DNA of 61,830 bases from assembly GCA_900548405.1 (NCBI GenBank), contig UNSJ01000006.1:1-61830 (forward strand), in the 5' to 3' direction. Below, piece by piece: positions 43,496 through 52,885 of this stretch. The position numbers and the translations under genes were made by a program. Source of the stretch: Candidatus Gastranaerophilales bacterium. GTDB taxonomy: Bacteria > Cyanobacteriota > Vampirovibrionia > Gastranaerophilales > Gastranaerophilaceae. How positions within the stretch are numbered: the first letter of the stretch is position 1; each line of letters begins with the position of its first letter. The notes below the pieces were generated by a model. The model saw nothing but the letters and a program-made list of their open reading frames with translations, did no database searches and was not told the origin of the DNA.

Positions 43496-44365
43496 TTATT
43501 TTAAATTCCATGAGTATCTTTTTATTTTTTCCATAAAACCGATTTTTTTCACTCCGTTTTTCTTCACAGAAACAATTTCAAACGGTTCAGGCTGAATTGT
43601 TCTTGCATACTTGATGTCAGGTTCACCAAAAAGCATTACATACGATGCTTTGTAATTTTCAGGAACTTGAAGATAATCACACAATTCAGGCATAACTATC
43701 AAACAGAATTCCGCAAGTCCGCACCAGCAGGTTCCGACATTCAAACTGTGAGCATATAACTCAAAATAGCTTAATGCAATCACAGGGTCTACATTATAGC
43801 AGGGAGCATTGACAGGTGTAGAAACAACTACCATATGCGGAGCGCCTCTAAATACTATGTCTTCGCCATTGAGAAAAGCATTTTTATATCTGCCGAATTT
43901 ATTTGCTATTGCTTTAATAGGGGTTTTTGTCAGAGCAGCCATAATTTTGCTGTTAACATAACCTCTGAATTCGTTCATAACATCTATATCATCTATAAAT
44001 GAAAAATGAAGTTTATGATTGTTACATCCTGTTGGCACCCAGTTAAGCATATTTTTAAGCTTTTCCATTTTATCAGCCGCAAGATTTTCCTGTTTATAAT
44101 GTCTTATGCTTCTTCTGCTTTTGATAAGGTTTAAAACTTTTTCAGGGCTTTGTTCTTCGACCTTTTCGGAATTTTCAGGATTTTTATCAAAAATAGAAAT
44201 TGCACCAACAGGACAAACTGCAAAACAATGCTGACACTTAAAACAAGCATCCTCATTTATCCTAGGAATTTTATTTTCATCAAACTCAAGAGCTTTTGCA
44301 GAACAATCTTTCACGCAAAGACCGCAATGAATACATTTTTCTTCATCAACTTTAAAATTATACAT
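43496..44365 (-). CDS. Ferredoxin-nitroreductase fusion protein
   Basis: 289 residues. N-terminal 2[4Fe-4S] ferredoxin: CIHCGLCVKDC and CFKCQHCFAVCP. From residue ~85 a flavin nitroreductase domain: IKSRRSIRHYKQENLA, VPTGCNNHKLHFSFI, and LNVGTCWCGLAEFC, giving FMN binding. The fusion lets ferredoxin clusters pass electrons to FMN; typical of strict anaerobes. Substrate unknown (nitro compounds, quinones or other electron acceptors). Confidence 0.9.
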   Translation of the reverse strand: MYNFKVDEEKCIHCGLCVKDCSAKALEFDENKIPRINEDACFKCQHCFAVCPVGAISIFDKNPENSEKVEEQSPEKVLNLIKSRRSIRHYKQENLAADKMEKLKNMLNWVPTGCNNHKLHFSFIDDIDVMNEFRGYVNSKIMAALTKTPIKAIANKFGRYKNAFLNGEDIVFRGAPHMVVVSTPVNAPCYNVDPVIALSYFELYAHSLNVGTCWCGLAEFCLIVMPELCDYLQVPENYKASYVMLFGEPDIKYARTIQPEPFEIVSVKKNGVKKIGFMEKIKRYSWNLK

Positions 44366-44418
44366 AGAACTTCCTCTTATAACTGACTCATAATATAGAA
44401 TATCATAAATATTTTATA

Positions 44419-45669
44419 TTAATCATCTGTTTCAAAAGAGTAAATTATTTCTCTGTCAAAAGTTTCACCTTTTTTTAAAATCGGCTTTTCCTTGAATGCA
44501 TCAGTGTTTACGGCATTAGGATAGAACTGCGGTTCAATGCAGAAAGCTGAACGTTTTTCATATCTTTTACCGTCTTTTCCCTCCGGCTGGGCAGATTTAC
44601 CTAAATGGTTAGCAGTATAGAACTGAAATCCGGGAAGGTTTGTTTCAACTTCAAGCTTAATACCTGTTTTTTCTGATTTAACTTCTGCAATTTTAATCAT
44701 CTTTTTGCCGTCATATCCGTCGATACAGTAATTTTGGTCAAATCCGGAACCGATTTCAAGCTGATTTGATTTTTTATTAATCATATCCGCAATTTTACGC
44801 TCTTCTCTAAAATCAAAAGGAGTTCCTTCAACAGAAGCTATCTCTCCTGTTGGCACTGCAATTTCATTATTTACGGTATAATGAGAAGAATTTTCAAGCT
44901 CAACAATGTGGTTTAATACAGAATTTTCTTCAGCGTTTTCTGCTCCGTCAAGATTAAAATATGTATGGTTTGTTAAATTAATCAAAGTATCATTATCTGA
45001 TTCAGCATTATATTTTATATGCAGCTTGTTATCATTATCAAATTTATATGTAACAGAAACCTTTACATTTCCCGGATAACCGCTTTCCATATCTTTTTTA
45101 TTGTAAGTAAATTTAATTCCGTCTTTCAAAACTTCCGCATTCCAATTCTTTACGTCAAAACCATCAGATCCGCCGTGAGAATGTGTTTTTCCATTATCTT
45201 TATTGCATTCAAGTTTATATTCCTTTTCGTTTATTTTAAAAGTTCCGTTATCAATTTTGTTAGCGCACGGACCTATTGTTCCGCCTGCATGCCCGACAGG
45301 AGCTTCCTCATAAGGAGCAACAGAACTGTATCCTTGAGTAACATCTTTAATTTTACCGTTCTTATCAGGAACTTTTATAGAAGTAATTGCAGCCCCGAAT
45401 GTTGACAAATCAACACTTGCTCCGTTTTTGTTTGTAATTGTATACAAAACAGCTTCCTGACCTGTTTTTTTAATGGTGCCGAAAGACTTGCGTTCAATTT
45501 TAATCCCTTCAAAATCTTTTCCAACACTGTTATCGGATGTTTGTACGCTCTTTGTAAACGTATCTTTCACAGGCTGTGAAAAAATATGAGTCTGCTGAAC
45601 AAGATTTGATTGTACAGGTTTGTTATATGTATTTAAAAAATTAACGTGAGAATTGAAGTCTATCGGCAT
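44419..45669 (-). CDS. Aldose 1-epimerase (galactose mutarotase) with N-terminal extension
   Basis: Interconverts alpha and beta anomers of hexoses. ATG 45669 has AAGGAG upstream (416 residues); the open frame upstream is ignored. About 75 extra residues (MPIDFNSHVNFLN... KDTFTKS) precede the domain, which starts near FGTIKKTGQEAVLYTITN. Catalytic His in LTNHTYFNL, His in HSHGGSDGF, Glu in CIEPQFYPNAVN. No signal peptide seen; the extension resembles tags on other proteins here. Confidence 0.85.
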   Translation of the reverse strand: MPIDFNSHVNFLNTYNKPVQSNLVQQTHIFSQPVKDTFTKSVQTSDNSVGKDFEGIKIERKSFGTIKKTGQEAVLYTITNKNGASVDLSTFGAAITSIKVPDKNGKIKDVTQGYSSVAPYEEAPVGHAGGTIGPCANKIDNGTFKINEKEYKLECNKDNGKTHSHGGSDGFDVKNWNAEVLKDGIKFTYNKKDMESGYPGNVKVSVTYKFDNDNKLHIKYNAESDNDTLINLTNHTYFNLDGAENAEENSVLNHIVELENSSHYTVNNEIAVPTGEIASVEGTPFDFREERKIADMINKKSNQLEIGSGFDQNYCIDGYDGKKMIKIAEVKSEKTGIKLEVETNLPGFQFYTANHLGKSAQPEGKDGKRYEKRSAFCIEPQFYPNAVNTDAFKEKPILKKGETFDREIIYSFETDD

Positions 45670-45766
45670 AAATTTTCTCCTTTTCTTTAAATAATAACAT
45701 AAATTATCAAACAGGCGATTGTAAATATTTAATATTTTAATTATCATTAATATGGGAGAGTATCTT

Positions 45767-46258
45767 ATGACTGAATTACACGATTATAAATATTATACAA
45801 ACTTGGGAATATCCGAAACAAATAACGGCAATTTTGAAGAAGCTATCGAAAATTTTAATAAAGCTATAAATCTTAATCCGACTTACTCATTGGCTCATTT
45901 TTCAAAAGCAGTGGCATACCACAATTTAAACAGACTTGAAGAAGCATATGAAAATTACTCAAAAGCTATTGTAGTATACCCTCAAATGGTTGATGCTTAT
46001 TTCAACAGAGCTCAAACTATATTATCAAACGAAAATTCTGATGATGAAGATTTAAAAAAAGCATTACAGGATTTGGAAACTGCAATAGAACTAGATACAA
46101 AATTTGTAGATGCATACTATTATGCTGCTGTGATTAAAAAGAAATTACAAGATTACAGAGGCGCTTTAAAATACCTTGACAAAGCCATTGAAATCGAACC
46201 CGAAGCTGTTCATTCAAGAGCACTGAAAAAGCTTATTCAACAAAAATATCTGAAATAG
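45767..46258 (+). CDS. Cytosolic tetratricopeptide-repeat protein
   Basis: 163 residues from ATG 45767, which has GGGAG seven bases ahead; an ATG at 45752 overlaps that site. Four to five TPRs: YYTNLGISETNNGNFEEAIE, AHFSKAVAYHNLNRLEEAYE, AYFNRAQTIL..., AYYYAAVIKKKLQDYRGALK. No other domain. Partner unknown. Confidence 0.8.
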   Translation: MTELHDYKYYTNLGISETNNGNFEEAIENFNKAINLNPTYSLAHFSKAVAYHNLNRLEEAYENYSKAIVVYPQMVDAYFNRAQTILSNENSDDEDLKKALQDLETAIELDTKFVDAYYYAAVIKKKLQDYRGALKYLDKAIEIEPEAVHSRALKKLIQQKYLK

Positions 46259-46264
46259 GATTAT

Positions 46265-46801
46265 TTATTTTTTAGATACCCATTTGTTACCTTCAATATA
46301 AAAACGCCGCATATAATCGGCACCCTCCTTAATGCCTATTCTTTTTGCAGAAGTAATATTATCAGGTTTAAAACCTTTTTCAATCCAAATATCAGATTTG
46401 TTTGTAGTTATATCAACCCCGTTTAATTCTTTTGTTATGGAAAATGCTTTACATAACCTTGACGGGCCGTTGGTTTTCAAGCTTTTGTCCAGAGGCTCAA
46501 GAGCTCTGATTAAAACAGCGCAGCCTTGATTTTTCTTTTCAGTAACTGTATTGAAACAGTAGTGCATGCCGTAAATAAAATACACATAAGAAATTCCTCC
46601 GTCTTCAAACATAACTTTTGAACGCTCAGTTATACCTTTATAAGCATGACAAGCAGGATCATCCTGTGTATAAGCTTCTGTTTCAACAATTACACCTCTC
46701 AATATTTCATCGTTTATACGTCTGCATAAAACACATCCTAAAAGCTCTCGGGCTACATCCAAAGTATCTTTTAAATAAAAACTTTTCTTTAATACCGTCA
46801 T
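46265..46801 (-). CDS. 3-methyladenine DNA glycosylase (AAG/MPG family)
   Basis: Removes alkylated purines from DNA in base-excision repair. 178 residues. Catalytic Glu in VETEAYTQDDPACHAY, the intercalating Tyr region ISYVYFIYGMHYCFN and NGPSRLCKAF match the human-AAG-type family (Pfam DUF/Pur_DNA_glyco). Near full length, slightly short at the C-terminus. ATG 46801 is the only start in the right place. Confidence 0.88.
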   Translation of the reverse strand: MTVLKKSFYLKDTLDVARELLGCVLCRRINDEILRGVIVETEAYTQDDPACHAYKGITERSKVMFEDGGISYVYFIYGMHYCFNTVTEKKNQGCAVLIRALEPLDKSLKTNGPSRLCKAFSITKELNGVDITTNKSDIWIEKGFKPDNITSAKRIGIKEGADYMRRFYIEGNKWVSKK

Positions 46802-46815
46802 AATAGAATTATATA

Positions 46816-46986
46816 CTAATATTTTAATAAAAATTCTTTATTTGGTATTTCTACCTTTCGGCCAAAATTGTATTTATACTGCTTTTTACTTATTGTTTTA
46901 AATTTGTAAATAATATTGTACTGATCTACACCTTCAGCAGTACCGTCGCTAAACGAGCCTTTACGCAATTTCCAATTTATATCCAT
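46816..46986 (-). CDS. Possible small basic protein (56 residues)
   Basis: Frame MDINWKLRKGSFSDGTAEGV... ending EIPNKEFLLKY; a start at 47004 is also in frame. Lys/Tyr rich, no membrane segment. There is no clear ribosome-binding site and no homologue recognised. It fills the gap between the glycosylase and the HD-domain gene on the same strand and may be real, or a remnant. Confidence 0.3.
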   Translation of the reverse strand: MDINWKLRKGSFSDGTAEGVDQYNIIYKFKTISKKQYKYNFGRKVEIPNKEFLLKY

Positions 46987-47047
46987 AAGTATGATTAGCT
47001 TCAAAGCGAATAGGAAGCGTGTTTATTACATTTTATATCAATGTCAA

Positions 47048-47854
47048 CTATAAATAACATTTACGTTCTTGACCTGCAACACCTGCATAAAGTTCAACAT
47101 ATTCTTTTGAAGGGCTTGAATCGATTTTGGTTAAAAGTACTTCTTCTATTTGGAAAAAGCCTACATCACCTGACATTTCAATATCAATTTTTATAGGTTT
47201 TCTTTCACCGCGATGGATGCCTATTCTGTTTATCGCATTTGCAGAATATTTATGAATATCCCCTACTTTTGGAGTTGTATTAATTGCCATAGGTATTCTT
47301 GCACGGCCTTTTGTCATATCGCAGCCGTCAGCAATTAAAAGAATGCCCGCTTCTATTGAGTGGATTTTTCGTGATGACATATGACCTATTATAGCCTCTG
47401 TTGCTACGGATTTTATTATTACACGTCTATGAAGATTATCAGGAAATACATGCAGCAAAGTTCTGTCAATAATAGGCTGAGCCAAAAGAACAGACATCTC
47501 TTCATGTCCCTGACGCCCGATTGCCATTCCCAAATCGTGCATCAGACCTGCAAGGATTACAGCACACATACTGTCCTCGAAAGTTCCGATTTCTTCAATT
47601 TCAAGAGATGTTCTAATTCCCGCTTCATGAAGAATATTAAGCATTTTTATAGCATTACCCACAACCTGACGCATGTGAACAGGACCGTGATCATTAAATC
47701 CCAGTCTGCGGATAGAAACATTATTCGCATACTCCTGCATTTCCTGCAATTCTTCGTCTGCAAATAAATATTTAACCATTTCAAGACAGATAGGTATATT
47801 TTTTAATCTGTCAAGTATTTTTGTCTCGGTTGAAAGTTCTTTAATTGATTTCAT
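47048..47854 (-). CDS. HD-domain phosphohydrolase
   Basis: Probable metal-dependent phosphohydrolase, 268 residues. HD motif residues: His in NDHGPVHMRQVVGNAIK, the H-D pair in LAGLMHDLGMAIGRQGHEEM, and a later Asp in LLIADGCDMTKGRARIP. The overall pattern, with HGPVH and DGCDMTKGRARIP, is conserved in a family found in archaea and cyanobacteria. Substrate (nucleotide or signalling nucleotide) is unknown. Confidence 0.8.
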   Translation of the reverse strand: MKSIKELSTETKILDRLKNIPICLEMVKYLFADEELQEMQEYANNVSIRRLGFNDHGPVHMRQVVGNAIKMLNILHEAGIRTSLEIEEIGTFEDSMCAVILAGLMHDLGMAIGRQGHEEMSVLLAQPIIDRTLLHVFPDNLHRRVIIKSVATEAIIGHMSSRKIHSIEAGILLIADGCDMTKGRARIPMAINTTPKVGDIHKYSANAINRIGIHRGERKPIKIDIEMSGDVGFFQIEEVLLTKIDSSPSKEYVELYAGVAGQERKCYL

Positions 47855-48012
47855 ATAATTCTCGATTTCCTGATTTAATTGTTACATTACCATGATAACG
47901 CATAATATATAAAAAGTTAAGTGTTAATAATTTTATACCCGTTTTTATCTTAAAAATAAATTTTATAGTAAAATATAAGTGTAAAAATTATAAATTTAAG
48001 AAAGAGGATATT

Positions 48013-49314
48013 ATGTTAACAAAAAATGCGAATGTTACAGCTAAATTCACAGGCGTGGATTTTTCTCAATATTCATCAAAGGTTTCTGAATTCGTAAATG
48101 AATTTTCTTCAAGAGCTAACAAAAAAGGTCAATTTTTAAACTGGGTAAACTTACCTCAAGAACAAGCTAAAAGAGTTGATGAAATTTATGAATTAGCAGC
48201 TAATCTGAAAGCACAAACAGGTGCTAAAAAACTTAGCGTAATGGGTATCGGCGGTTCTAAACATACCGTTGAACATATGTTATCAATTAACGGCTTAAAT
48301 ATTAAACAAGATGTTGTTGAATTTTATTCTGATGTTGATTCTGCAAGCTTAGAAAGATTTTTATACAGATTAGAAAATAATGTTCTTGAATCAAACTTTA
48401 TGATTGCTTCAAAATCAGGTTCTACTTTTGAAACTAAAGACGGTTTCTTAAGAGTTTTACAAATGCTTAAAGATGCATACACAGCTCAGGGAAAATCAGC
48501 TGAAGAAGCTGACAAAGCTGCTCATAAACACTTTATTGCAGTTACTGATGCTAACGCTGAAAAAAGCGAATTAAGAAGAACATCTATTGAAAAAGGCTGG
48601 TTAGGCGATTTGTTTATTCATGACGATGTCGGCGGACGTTTCTCAGCATTTGATGATCATGCTCTATTCACTCTTGCTTATGCAGGTATGAAAAAAGAAG
48701 ATATGATTTCAATGCTTAATGCTGCTCAAGAAGTTTCTTCAGAATCTTTAACAGCGGATTTAAGCGTCAACGATGCTTTAAAAGAAGGTATTTTCTGGGC
48801 TGAAGCTAAAATGAACGGTATCAGTGCATCTGTTCATCAATACATGGGTTCAATTTTCGAAAACACTGTATACTGGCACGCACAAATGCAGAACGAATCT
48901 GTTAAAGATACATTAAAACAGGTTGCAAAAGTTCCTGATGCAATGCACCACAGTGCGGAAGCTCACTTCAATCCTGCAAACAAACTTGTATTTGCTTTAA
49001 CTGTTCCTCAAGACAACGGTGTATGCAGAGAAAATGCAGAAAGCTATATTGATGCTTTAACTAAATCCTACGAAGTTACAGGTTCTTTTTTCTTAGAAAC
49101 AGTTAAAACTCAAGGAATGGGATTAACTCCTCAAGCTGCAGGTGCTTTAACTCAGTTAAGAGCATTTGCAACAGTTTATCAGGAAATCGTTGAAAAAGTT
49201 ATTTCAAAAACAGCTTTCCCTGAAGTATTAGACAGCGTATTGCAGCCGCACGTTGAATTCTACAAAAAGAATTTAAAAGGCGGAGTTGTTGTTCCGGGAA
49301 GAATTTCTAAATAA
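48013..49314 (+). CDS. pgi: Glucose-6-phosphate isomerase
   Basis: Glycolysis/gluconeogenesis enzyme converting glucose-6-P and fructose-6-P. 433 residues, the shorter bacterial form. Sugar-phosphate site GIGGSKHTVEHML and ASKSGSTFETKDGF, VGGRFSAFDDHALFTLAYAG, and the Glu/His region NESVKDTLKQVAK. AAGAGGA precedes the ATG. The gene is unusually rich in TTA/GCT/GAA codons compared with neighbours, consistent with high expression. Ends in a terminator. Confidence 0.9.
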   Translation: MLTKNANVTAKFTGVDFSQYSSKVSEFVNEFSSRANKKGQFLNWVNLPQEQAKRVDEIYELAANLKAQTGAKKLSVMGIGGSKHTVEHMLSINGLNIKQDVVEFYSDVDSASLERFLYRLENNVLESNFMIASKSGSTFETKDGFLRVLQMLKDAYTAQGKSAEEADKAAHKHFIAVTDANAEKSELRRTSIEKGWLGDLFIHDDVGGRFSAFDDHALFTLAYAGMKKEDMISMLNAAQEVSSESLTADLSVNDALKEGIFWAEAKMNGISASVHQYMGSIFENTVYWHAQMQNESVKDTLKQVAKVPDAMHHSAEAHFNPANKLVFALTVPQDNGVCRENAESYIDALTKSYEVTGSFFLETVKTQGMGLTPQAAGALTQLRAFATVYQEIVEKVISKTAFPEVLDSVLQPHVEFYKKNLKGGVVVPGRISK

Positions 49315-49334
49315 AAATTTAATCTCATAATTTG

Positions 49335-49364
49335 AACGGATGCTTAAAAAAGCATCCGTTTTTT
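49335..49364 (+). terminator. Intrinsic terminator after pgi
   Basis: AACGGATGCTT-loop-AAGCATCCGTT plus TTTT, 20 nt past the pgi stop codon. Confidence 0.88.
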
Positions 49365-49368
49365 AATT

Positions 49369-50001
49369 TTATTGCTGCCGAAAACTTCTAAACATAGCAA
49401 ATTGGCTCATCTTTTTATCAGGTAATGTACCCTTTAATTTTAACAAAAATCCAAGATGAGTATAAATATTAACATTTACAGCTTTTTGAGTTTCCAAATA
49501 ACAGGAGATATTCTTCGAATCAAACCAGTCCAAAACAGGCTTTATGGTTTTTGAACCGATTTTCATACCTTGTTTATCGGGAAGAACACCGAACTGAAAA
49601 ATATACCAGCTGTCAGCAGAAGCTATTCCTTCACGAGCTTTATTACAATTTTTTTCATATTCCAAAGACCTGAAAACTATTCCCAAACCTTGAGAAAATA
49701 TTATTTTCAGAGCACCTGCACGAATACAGTCCCAAACAGATAAATTGGAATTCTTTAAAGGTGCAATAATTATAAACCCGTTAATATTTTCACTTTCTGC
49801 AAACATATACATCTTTTTGAACGCTGCATTATAAATTACAAAATAATAATTAAACAAAGATTTATATGTTAAATTTGCCGATAATAAAAACTTGCTGCTG
49901 GCATCATCTAAAAATGCCTTTGCAGCAACTTGCGCACATCTTTTCAAATCCTTTTTCTTTATCCTGTATAATCCGTCTATTATAATTTCATCCTTTTTCA
50001 T
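49369..50001 (-). CDS. GNAT-family N-acetyltransferase
   Basis: 210 residues from ATG 50001 (AAGAGAG just upstream; a GTG at 50007 is also in frame). Course: IKKKDLKRCAQVAAKAFLDD, NGFIIIAPLKNSN, WYIFQFGVLPDKQGMKIGSK (strand beta4 and the K/Q-x-x-G-x-G loop) and VNVNIYTHLGFLLKLKG. Similar to acyltransferases next to biosynthesis or resistance loci; substrate unknown. Confidence 0.8.
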   Translation of the reverse strand: MKKDEIIIDGLYRIKKKDLKRCAQVAAKAFLDDASSKFLLSANLTYKSLFNYYFVIYNAAFKKMYMFAESENINGFIIIAPLKNSNLSVWDCIRAGALKIIFSQGLGIVFRSLEYEKNCNKAREGIASADSWYIFQFGVLPDKQGMKIGSKTIKPVLDWFDSKNISCYLETQKAVNVNIYTHLGFLLKLKGTLPDKKMSQFAMFRSFRQQ

Positions 50002-50073
50002 ATACACTCTCTTAATTATTTTTACAACATTGTAGCTTATTGTTTATAAGTAGCCAAAAATAAGGATATATTT

Positions 50074-51090
50074 ATGGAAAAATATTTATCAGCTAAAAGT
50101 CTTCCAAAGGATTGGGAAGACAATATAGGAAATAATCCATATCTTAAAAAAGACTTTTTAGAATTTATTGAAAAAATCGACAATTCAGAAAAATCATACT
50201 ATGTTTTCAGAAATTCGCAAGGAAAAATTGATACACAATTTCTGATAAGCAAAACCGTTGATAACGATATTGCAATGTTTACACCGTTTAAAATTCCTGT
50301 TGTATTAAATTCTATCTATTATCCGTTTACACTTTCAAAGCCTGGAGGAATTTTCGGCAATATCACCAAAAAAGAAGTATCTGATTATCTTTCAAATCTT
50401 AAGGGCTTTAAATTAATTATAAACGTTGATGAAAGCTGCATTATTAACAACTTTGCACGCGGAAAAATTTTACCAAAATGTATGATGAAAATAAATTGGA
50501 ATTCTTTTGACGAATATATGAAATCTTTAAGAGCAGGGTACAGACGAAGATATAATATAGCACTTGAAAAATCTAAAAACCTAAATTTTTATATCCTTAA
50601 AAATAATAAAACCGAATTTAATGAAAAAATGTATAATTTATATATTGATGTATACAATAAAGCTGACTATAAGCTTGGCAAAGTTGCTATTGACTTTTTC
50701 AGACAAGAGGACCTGGTAATACTTGTACTTGAGGACAATGAAAAAGAAATACAAGGGTTTGCTGCAATACATAAAAACAATGACGAATTACTATTTGAAT
50801 TCGTTGGCTTAAATAAAAAAAATATTTCAAAGTATGATATTTATATAAGACTGTTACTTGAAATAGTCAGGTACGGAACAGAAAACGGGTATAAAATAAT
50901 AGACTTTGGTCAAACAACAGATGAAGCAAAACTTAAACTTGGCTGTAAATATGAAAACTTATATGCACTAATAAATCATTCAAACGGAATAATAAACTTC
51001 TTACTAAAAAAACTAACACCATTTATTCAATATAAGCCGTTAGATGAAAATAAATTCCACGTTTTTAAATCCAATTATTCTAACATATAA
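50074..51090 (+). CDS. FemAB/GNAT-like aminoacyl- or acyltransferase (BioF2-like)
   Basis: 338 residues. The second half has SLRAGYRRRYNIALEKSKNL (the basic K/R-x-x-R-R-x-x-x-x-A segment of FemAB-like proteins), FFRQEDLVILVLEDNEKEI then FAAIHKNNDELLFEFVGL, and GYKIIDFGQTTDEAKLKLG, the usual terminal helix pattern (D-F-G ... K-x-K-G). Such proteins attach amino acids or acyl groups in cell-envelope assembly. No signal peptide. Confidence 0.65.
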   Translation: MEKYLSAKSLPKDWEDNIGNNPYLKKDFLEFIEKIDNSEKSYYVFRNSQGKIDTQFLISKTVDNDIAMFTPFKIPVVLNSIYYPFTLSKPGGIFGNITKKEVSDYLSNLKGFKLIINVDESCIINNFARGKILPKCMMKINWNSFDEYMKSLRAGYRRRYNIALEKSKNLNFYILKNNKTEFNEKMYNLYIDVYNKADYKLGKVAIDFFRQEDLVILVLEDNEKEIQGFAAIHKNNDELLFEFVGLNKKNISKYDIYIRLLLEIVRYGTENGYKIIDFGQTTDEAKLKLGCKYENLYALINHSNGIINFLLKKLTPFIQYKPLDENKFHVFKSNYSNI

Positions 51091-51113
51091 ATTAGCTTCT
51101 TAAAAATCAAAGG

Positions 51114-51569
51114 TTAACTTACATTATTTCTAATAAAATCAATAGCTTTTTTAATTTTAGCAATTTTTGATTGTTCTTTAGGTGTTAGAGCAGTTAAATC
51201 AGCATTTTTCGTCAGATTTTGAAATGGAGTTTCAGCTTTAAAATATCTGGTCTCAAAAAAAATACCCGTTTCAACCGCTATATGTTTGACATTATTTTTT
51301 ACAGAGTGTGTGATAGTGCCTAAAAAATTTGACTCATAAGTTGTAAATTTTTCTAAGCTCTTCAGACCATTTTCATCGGTAGCATACTGCCAAACAGAAG
51401 AAATTGCGGTGCCGTTTTTTCTTTCAACATGTTTATAAATAAACGGCAAATCCCTAAACATTTTATAAGAAACCTTTGTTCCGTTAGGAAAAGTTTTGAC
51501 GTCAGTACCCTTAAGACAATATTTAATCATATGGTTATATGCATTTGCAACGCTGACCGGTTTAATCAT
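51114..51569 (-). CDS. Hypothetical 151-residue protein
   Basis: Unrecognised. Begins MIKPVSVANAYNHMIKYCL; the middle has basic/aromatic strands (TKVSYKMFRDLPFIYKHVERK, SSVWQYATDENGLKSLEKF) and the end is a helix (PKEQSKIAKIKKAIDFIRNN). No signal peptide or membrane span. Isolated gene with an A/T-rich upstream region leading to the DpnI island. Confidence 0.55.
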   Translation of the reverse strand: MIKPVSVANAYNHMIKYCLKGTDVKTFPNGTKVSYKMFRDLPFIYKHVERKNGTAISSVWQYATDENGLKSLEKFTTYESNFLGTITHSVKNNVKHIAVETGIFFETRYFKAETPFQNLTKNADLTALTPKEQSKIAKIKKAIDFIRNNVS

Positions 51570-51644
51570 TCAAGTATACTCCATTTAGTTATATAGTTAT
51601 TTCATCATAGTTTTGAAAATAAAACAATATAATATAAAATTCTT

Positions 51645-51758
51645 TTAACTAAACATAATAACTCTTATCTGTCGCGAGTTTGTATTGGCATTGTGAAGCT
51701 CTACAAATTTGTAATCTGCTCTTATCTTATCGAATTTATCAAACGATATTCCTCTCAT
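51645..51758 (-). pseudogene. Short frame, possible gene remnant
   Basis: A 37-residue frame, MRGISFDKFDKIRADYKFVE then LHNANTNSRQIRVIMFS, in the 335-nt gap before the DpnI-like gene. The upstream frame (LDTIYAG) stays open a little without a start, and the other frames break up quickly. The ending (ELHNANTNSRQIRVIMFS) loosely resembles the terminal strand of HigB/RelE-type proteins, but this is weak. May be a remnant; the rest of the gap shows nothing else. Confidence 0.2.
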
Positions 51759-51904
51759 TCCAGCGTAGATAGTATCTAGTTAACGCAATTTTTCGACCAC
51801 ACAGGGAATAATAATTTAATTTAGATTTTATAGATTTTTATCACTAATTTTCAAAAATCCCATTTTATAATATAATTTATGATATTGGAGAAGTTTAAAG
51901 TTTT

Positions 51905-52672
51905 ATGTTCTTTTTTAATCAAAATTTAATAGAAGATTATAAATCGGAAACTCAAAAGATTCGTGTAATGAGCGAATCTTGGCTGCAAGAATATGGGTAT
52001 TGTGTAAGATGCGGCAAAAAATTAAAACATTTTAAAAATAACAAACCTGTTGCTGATCTCTATTGTGAAAATTGTCTTGAAGAATATGAATTAAAAAGCA
52101 GTAAGAATAAATTAGGTAAAAAGATTCTTGGCAGTGCATATTCAGTTATGATTCAAAAAATCGATAATAATACTGTACCAAACTTTTTTCATCTAAATTA
52201 TAATAAAGCAAATTATTCAATAAATGATTTGATTGTAATTCCAAAACATTGTATGTGCAAAAGTATTATAACAGCAAGAGATCCTTTGCCTCAAACTGCA
52301 CGACGAGCTGGTTGGATAGGCTGTTATATCGACATTTCCTCCATACCCAAAAGTGGGAAAATATACTTAATACAAAATGGTGTAAGCATTGATAAATCAA
52401 AAGTAATCAAACAGTTCAAGAAAACTTTATTCTTGAAAAATATGAAAGATGAACCAAAAGGTTGGTTGTTAGATATTATAAAATGTATAGAATTGTTGGA
52501 TAAATCTCAATTTACTTTGGATGAAATTTACGCTTGTGAAAATATACTAAAGATAAAACACCCTGATAATCACAATATAAGAGCAAAAATTCGTCAAGAA
52601 TTGCAAATTTTAAGAGATTATGAATATTTGTATTTTTCTAATAGAGGAGAATATAGTTTAGATAAATATTAA
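51905..52672 (+). CDS. DpnI-like methyl-directed restriction endonuclease
   Basis: Cuts DNA at G-m6A-T-C when the adenine is methylated (activity of DpnI). 255 residues, the length of DpnI, collinear end to end. Catalytic PD-type residues Asp51 (KPVADLYC), Glu62 and Lys64 (EYELKS); zinc-binding Cys33, Cys36, Cys54, Cys57; the strongly conserved TARRAGWIGC block near residue 138; C-terminal winged helix KIRQELQILRDYEYLYF that reads the methylated site. No methylase or dpnD-like gene flanks it. GGAG lies 13 bases before the ATG. Confidence 0.93.
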   Translation: MFFFNQNLIEDYKSETQKIRVMSESWLQEYGYCVRCGKKLKHFKNNKPVADLYCENCLEEYELKSSKNKLGKKILGSAYSVMIQKIDNNTVPNFFHLNYNKANYSINDLIVIPKHCMCKSIITARDPLPQTARRAGWIGCYIDISSIPKSGKIYLIQNGVSIDKSKVIKQFKKTLFLKNMKDEPKGWLLDIIKCIELLDKSQFTLDEIYACENILKIKHPDNHNIRAKIRQELQILRDYEYLYFSNRGEYSLDKY

Positions 52673-52850
52673 TCTACATCAATCCCAGATTTAAAAGTTA
52701 AAACGTTTGTACTGCTTGATACAACAAACATCCGAACTTTGCACTAAAAAACACCCTTTCGGGCTTATTCCCTTTCGGCAAAAGCACTCCAGCCTCAGCT
52801 CGTTCGCGCTCAAACTCAAACGGAGTTCTCATATCAAAACCTGACAAAAT

Positions 52851-52884
52851 AAAAAGGACAATAACTTATGTCATTGTCCTTTTT
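52851..52884 (-). terminator. Terminator after tRNA-Ala
   Basis: AAAAAGGACAAT-loop-ATTGTCCTTTTT, symmetric. On the minus strand it starts one base after the CCA end of the tRNA gene. Confidence 0.85.
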
Positions 52885-52885
52885 A

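Noticed and set aside
52739..52835. GC-richer stretch between DpnI gene and tRNA as a copy of the dispersed repeats
   Set aside because: It shares no hairpin or core sequence with either repeat family.
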